64,000 nt of DNA, taken from assembly GCF_017980685.1 (NCBI RefSeq), contig NZ_JACXXO010000007.1, positions 186,001 to 250,000 on the forward strand. The letters are read 5' to 3'. Of this stretch, positions 61,536 to 64,000 are shown in pieces (position 1 is the first letter of the stretch; the number at the start of each line of letters is the position of its first letter). The stretch is from Pseudomonas iridis. Lineage in GTDB: Bacteria > Pseudomonadota > Gammaproteobacteria > Pseudomonadales > Pseudomonadaceae. The notes under the pieces were generated by a model. It was not told where the DNA came from. It saw only the letters and a program-made list of their open reading frames with translations, and searched no databases. The position numbers and the translations under genes were made by a program.

Positions 61536-63914
61536 ATGAAATTCAGTGAACAATGGCTGCGTGGCTGGGTTAGCCCGCAGGTAGATCGTGACGAGCTGGT
61601 TGCTCGTCTGTCGATGGCCGGTCTTGAGGTCGATAGCGTTACGCCGGCCGCCGGCGTATTCAGTGGCGTGGTCGTGGGCGAGGTGTTGAGCGCCGAGCAA
61701 CACCCTGATGCCGACAAATTGCGCGTTTGCCAGGTCAGCAATGGCGCGGAAACCTTCCAGGTTGTTTGCGGCGCGCCAAACGTGCGCCCGGGCCTGAAGA
61801 TTCCGTTCGCGATGATTGGTGCCGAGCTGCCGGGCGACTTCAAGATCAAGAAGGCCAAGCTGCGCGGCGTCGAGTCCAACGGCATGCTGTGCTCGCAGGC
61901 CGAATTGCAAGTCGGTGAAGGCAACGACGGCCTGATGGAACTGCCGGTTGATGCCCCGGTGGGTGAAGATTTCCGTGTGTATCTGGATCTGGAAGACGCC
62001 AGCATCGAGGTCGATCTGACCCCGAACCGTGGCGACTGCCTGTCCCTGGCTGGTCTGGCCCGTGAAGTTGGCGCGCTGTATGCCGCTCCAGTCACCCGTC
62101 CAGCGGTGCTTGACGTGCCTGCCGTGCACGACGAAGTGCGTTCGGTAGAAGTGCTGGCGCCGGCCGCATGCCCGCGTTATCTGGGGCGTGTGATCCGTAA
62201 CGTCGACCTGTCCAAGCCAACGCCGCTGTGGATGGTTGAACGTCTGCGTCGCGCTGACGTGCGCAGCATCGACGCCGCCGTCGATATCACCAACTACGTG
62301 ATGCTTGAGCTGGGTCAGCCGCTACACGCGTTCGATCTCGCCGAGATCAATGGTGGCATCCGCGTGCGTATGGCTGAAGAGGGCGAGAAGCTGGTGCTGC
62401 TCGATGGTCAGGAAGTCAGCCTGCGTAGCGATACGCTGGTGATCGCCGACCACACGCGTGCTCTGGCAATTGCCGGTGTGATGGGTGGCGAGCACAGCGG
62501 TGTCTCTTCGACCACTCGCGATGTATTCCTTGAATCCGCGTTCTTTGATCAGATCGCAGTCGCTGGCAAGGCTCGTTCATACGGCCTGCACACCGACGCG
62601 TCTCATCGCTACGAGCGTGGCGTCGACTGGCAGCTGGCCCGTGAAGCCATGGAGCGTGCCACTGGCCTGCTGCTGGAAATCACTGGCGGTGAAGTCGGCC
62701 CTATCATCGAGACCGTCAGCGAGCAGCACCTGCCTTCGATCGCGCCGATCACCTTGCGTGCGCAGCGCATCACCCAGATGCTCGGCATGGAAATGGATTC
62801 GGCACAGGTCGAGCGTCTGCTCAGCGCCTTGGGTCTGAACATTTCTGCTGATGGAGCAGGGCAGTGGCGCGTAGAAGTGCCAAGCCATCGCTTCGACATC
62901 AGCCTGGAAGTTGATCTGATCGAAGAGCTGGCCCGTCTGTACGGTTACAACCGTTTGCCGGTTCGTTACCCGCAAGCGCGTCTGGCGCCACAAGCCAAGG
63001 CAGAAGCGCGTAGCGATCTGCCGGAACTGCGCCGCTTGCTGGTTGCGCGTGGTTATCAGGAAGCAATCACTTACAGCTTCATCGATCCAAGGCAGTTCGA
63101 ACTGTTCAACCCGGGCGTCGAGCCGCTGTTGCTGGCCAATCCGATCTCCAACGACATGGCTGCCATGCGTTCTTCGTTGTGGCCAGGTCTGGTCAAGGCC
63201 CTGCAGCACAACCTGAACCGCCAGCAAGATCGCGTGCGACTGTTCGAAAGCGGCCTGCGCTTCGTCGGTCAGCTCGAAGGTCTGAAGCAAGAGCCGATGC
63301 TGTCCGGTGTTGTCTGCGGTAGCCGTCTGCCGGAAGGCTGGGCGCAAGGTCGCGACACCATCGATTTCTTCGACGTCAAGGCTGACGTGGAAGCAGTGCT
63401 GGGCTTCGCCGGTGCACTGGATTCGTTCACTTTCGCTCCGGGCAAACACCCGGCGCTGCACCCGGGTCAAACCGCGCGCATTGAACGGGAAGGGCGTGAG
63501 GTCGGTTTCATCGGCGCCATTCACCCGGAATTGTCGAAAGCGTTGGGCCTGGACCGTCCGGTCTTTGTTTTCGAACTGGTTCTGGCTGAAGTGGCGCTCG
63601 GTAAAATGCCGAAATTCCACGAGTTGTCGCGCTTTCCTGAAGTGCGTCGTGACCTTGCACTGATCGCGCACAAAGACGTTGCAGCCTCGGCTGTACTGGA
63701 CGTAATCCGTGAAAATGCAGGCGAATGGCTCACAGATCTCAGGCTGTTTGACGTATATCAGGGTAAAGGTATTGATCCTGATAGAAAAAGCCTTGCAGTT
63801 GGCTTGACCTGGCAGCATCCATCGCGCACTCTTAATGACGATGAGGTGAATTCGACGACGCAAAATATCCTCACCTCGCTCGAACAAAGGTTGAACGCCA
63901 CGTTAAGGAAGTGA
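61536..63914 (+). CDS. pheT: phenylalanyl-tRNA synthetase beta subunit
   Basis: The 792-residue beta subunit. It has an N-terminal tRNA-binding OB domain (~39-148, HPDADKLRVCQV, MLCSQAELQV), the B3/B4 editing region, B5 (near 400-475), the non-catalytic class II-like core, and a C-terminal anticodon-recognising FDX-ACB domain (PKFHELSRFPEVRRDLALIA). AGGAGAG precedes the ATG. ihfA begins three bases after its stop, as in E. coli. Confidence 0.98.
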   Translation: MKFSEQWLRGWVSPQVDRDELVARLSMAGLEVDSVTPAAGVFSGVVVGEVLSAEQHPDADKLRVCQVSNGAETFQVVCGAPNVRPGLKIPFAMIGAELPGDFKIKKAKLRGVESNGMLCSQAELQVGEGNDGLMELPVDAPVGEDFRVYLDLEDASIEVDLTPNRGDCLSLAGLAREVGALYAAPVTRPAVLDVPAVHDEVRSVEVLAPAACPRYLGRVIRNVDLSKPTPLWMVERLRRADVRSIDAAVDITNYVMLELGQPLHAFDLAEINGGIRVRMAEEGEKLVLLDGQEVSLRSDTLVIADHTRALAIAGVMGGEHSGVSSTTRDVFLESAFFDQIAVAGKARSYGLHTDASHRYERGVDWQLAREAMERATGLLLEITGGEVGPIIETVSEQHLPSIAPITLRAQRITQMLGMEMDSAQVERLLSALGLNISADGAGQWRVEVPSHRFDISLEVDLIEELARLYGYNRLPVRYPQARLAPQAKAEARSDLPELRRLLVARGYQEAITYSFIDPRQFELFNPGVEPLLLANPISNDMAAMRSSLWPGLVKALQHNLNRQQDRVRLFESGLRFVGQLEGLKQEPMLSGVVCGSRLPEGWAQGRDTIDFFDVKADVEAVLGFAGALDSFTFAPGKHPALHPGQTARIEREGREVGFIGAIHPELSKALGLDRPVFVFELVLAEVALGKMPKFHELSRFPEVRRDLALIAHKDVAASAVLDVIRENAGEWLTDLRLFDVYQGKGIDPDRKSLAVGLTWQHPSRTLNDDEVNSTTQNILTSLEQRLNATLRK

Positions 63915-63917
63915 CGT

Positions 63918-64000
63918 ATGGGGGCTTTGACGAAAGCTGAGATGGCGGAACGTCTATATGAAGAGCTGGGCCTGAACAAGCGGGAAGCCAAGGAATTGGT
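63918..64000 (+). CDS. ihfA: integration host factor alpha (3' end outside window)
   Basis: The first 27 codons read MGALTKAEMAERLYEELGLN and continue KREAKEL, the IHF-alpha N-terminus. IHF bends DNA with its beta subunit. AAGGAAG lies at the end of pheT before the ATG. The gene is cut by the window end. Confidence 0.93.
   Translation, partial: MGALTKAEMAERLYEELGLNKREAKEL

Overview
The window is chromosomal DNA of a Pseudomonas of the fluorescens group. The evidence is the gene order leuC-leuD-leuB-asd-usg-fimV-truA-trpF-accD-folC-dedD-cvpA-purF-metZ, an RsmE-type CsrA protein, the thrS-infC-rpmI-rplT-pheS-pheT-ihfA cluster, high G+C codon use, and scattered Pseudomonas-type REP palindromes. 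It is open at both ends: base 1 lies inside a J-domain co-chaperone gene and base 64000 inside ihfA.

Layout. Bases 1-8.6 kb hold an Hsp70/J-protein pair (HscC type), a five-PAS GGDEF-EAL protein and a LysR regulator. Bases 8.75-27.3 kb are a conserved housekeeping run: leucine synthesis (leuCDB), Asp-semialdehyde dehydrogenase and a paralogue lacking the catalytic Cys, the polar hub protein FimV, TruA, TrpF, AccD, FolC, DedD, CvpA, PurF, MetZ and a short-chain dehydrogenase. Three tRNAs follow (Val-TAC and two identical Asp-GTC). Bases 28.3-33.9 kb encode an exported molybdenum hydroxylase (molybdopterin subunit, 2Fe-2S subunit, tri-haem cytochrome c) with its XdhC maturation factor. A PuuB-like oxidase follows on the other strand.

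At 35.5-41.6 kb a compact AT-richer genomic island sits in tRNA-Val(GAC). It is bounded by two identical 114-bp direct repeats running from the anticodon stem past the tRNA terminator, 6020 bp apart. It carries a membrane-anchored coiled-coil protein, a Sll1717-type P-loop ATPase, a zinc-ribbon/RES-domain protein, a small gene broken by a stop codon, and a chimeric, frameshifted tyrosine integrase. The ATPase and RES genes look like defence cargo. This is the most unusual part of the window.

Bases 42.1-47.7 kb hold small accessory genes: a DUF2214 membrane protein, rsmE, a SPOR-like lipoprotein, a siderophore-interacting reductase, periplasmic endonuclease I, a DUF1654 gene under a LexA-type box, periplasmic glutaminase-asparaginase and a coiled-coil protein. 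Bases 47.8-54.9 kb are a full ribose operon (rbsB-A-C-R-K-D) ending in an exported nucleoside hydrolase. Together these could release ribose from nucleosides outside the cytoplasm, import it and phosphorylate it. Its leader has two RbsR-like palindromes. Small genes follow (an I78-type inhibitor lipoprotein, a cold-shock protein, a secreted Cys-rich protein). The window closes with thrS, infC (with the classical AUU start), rpmI, rplT, pheS, pheT and the beginning of ihfA.
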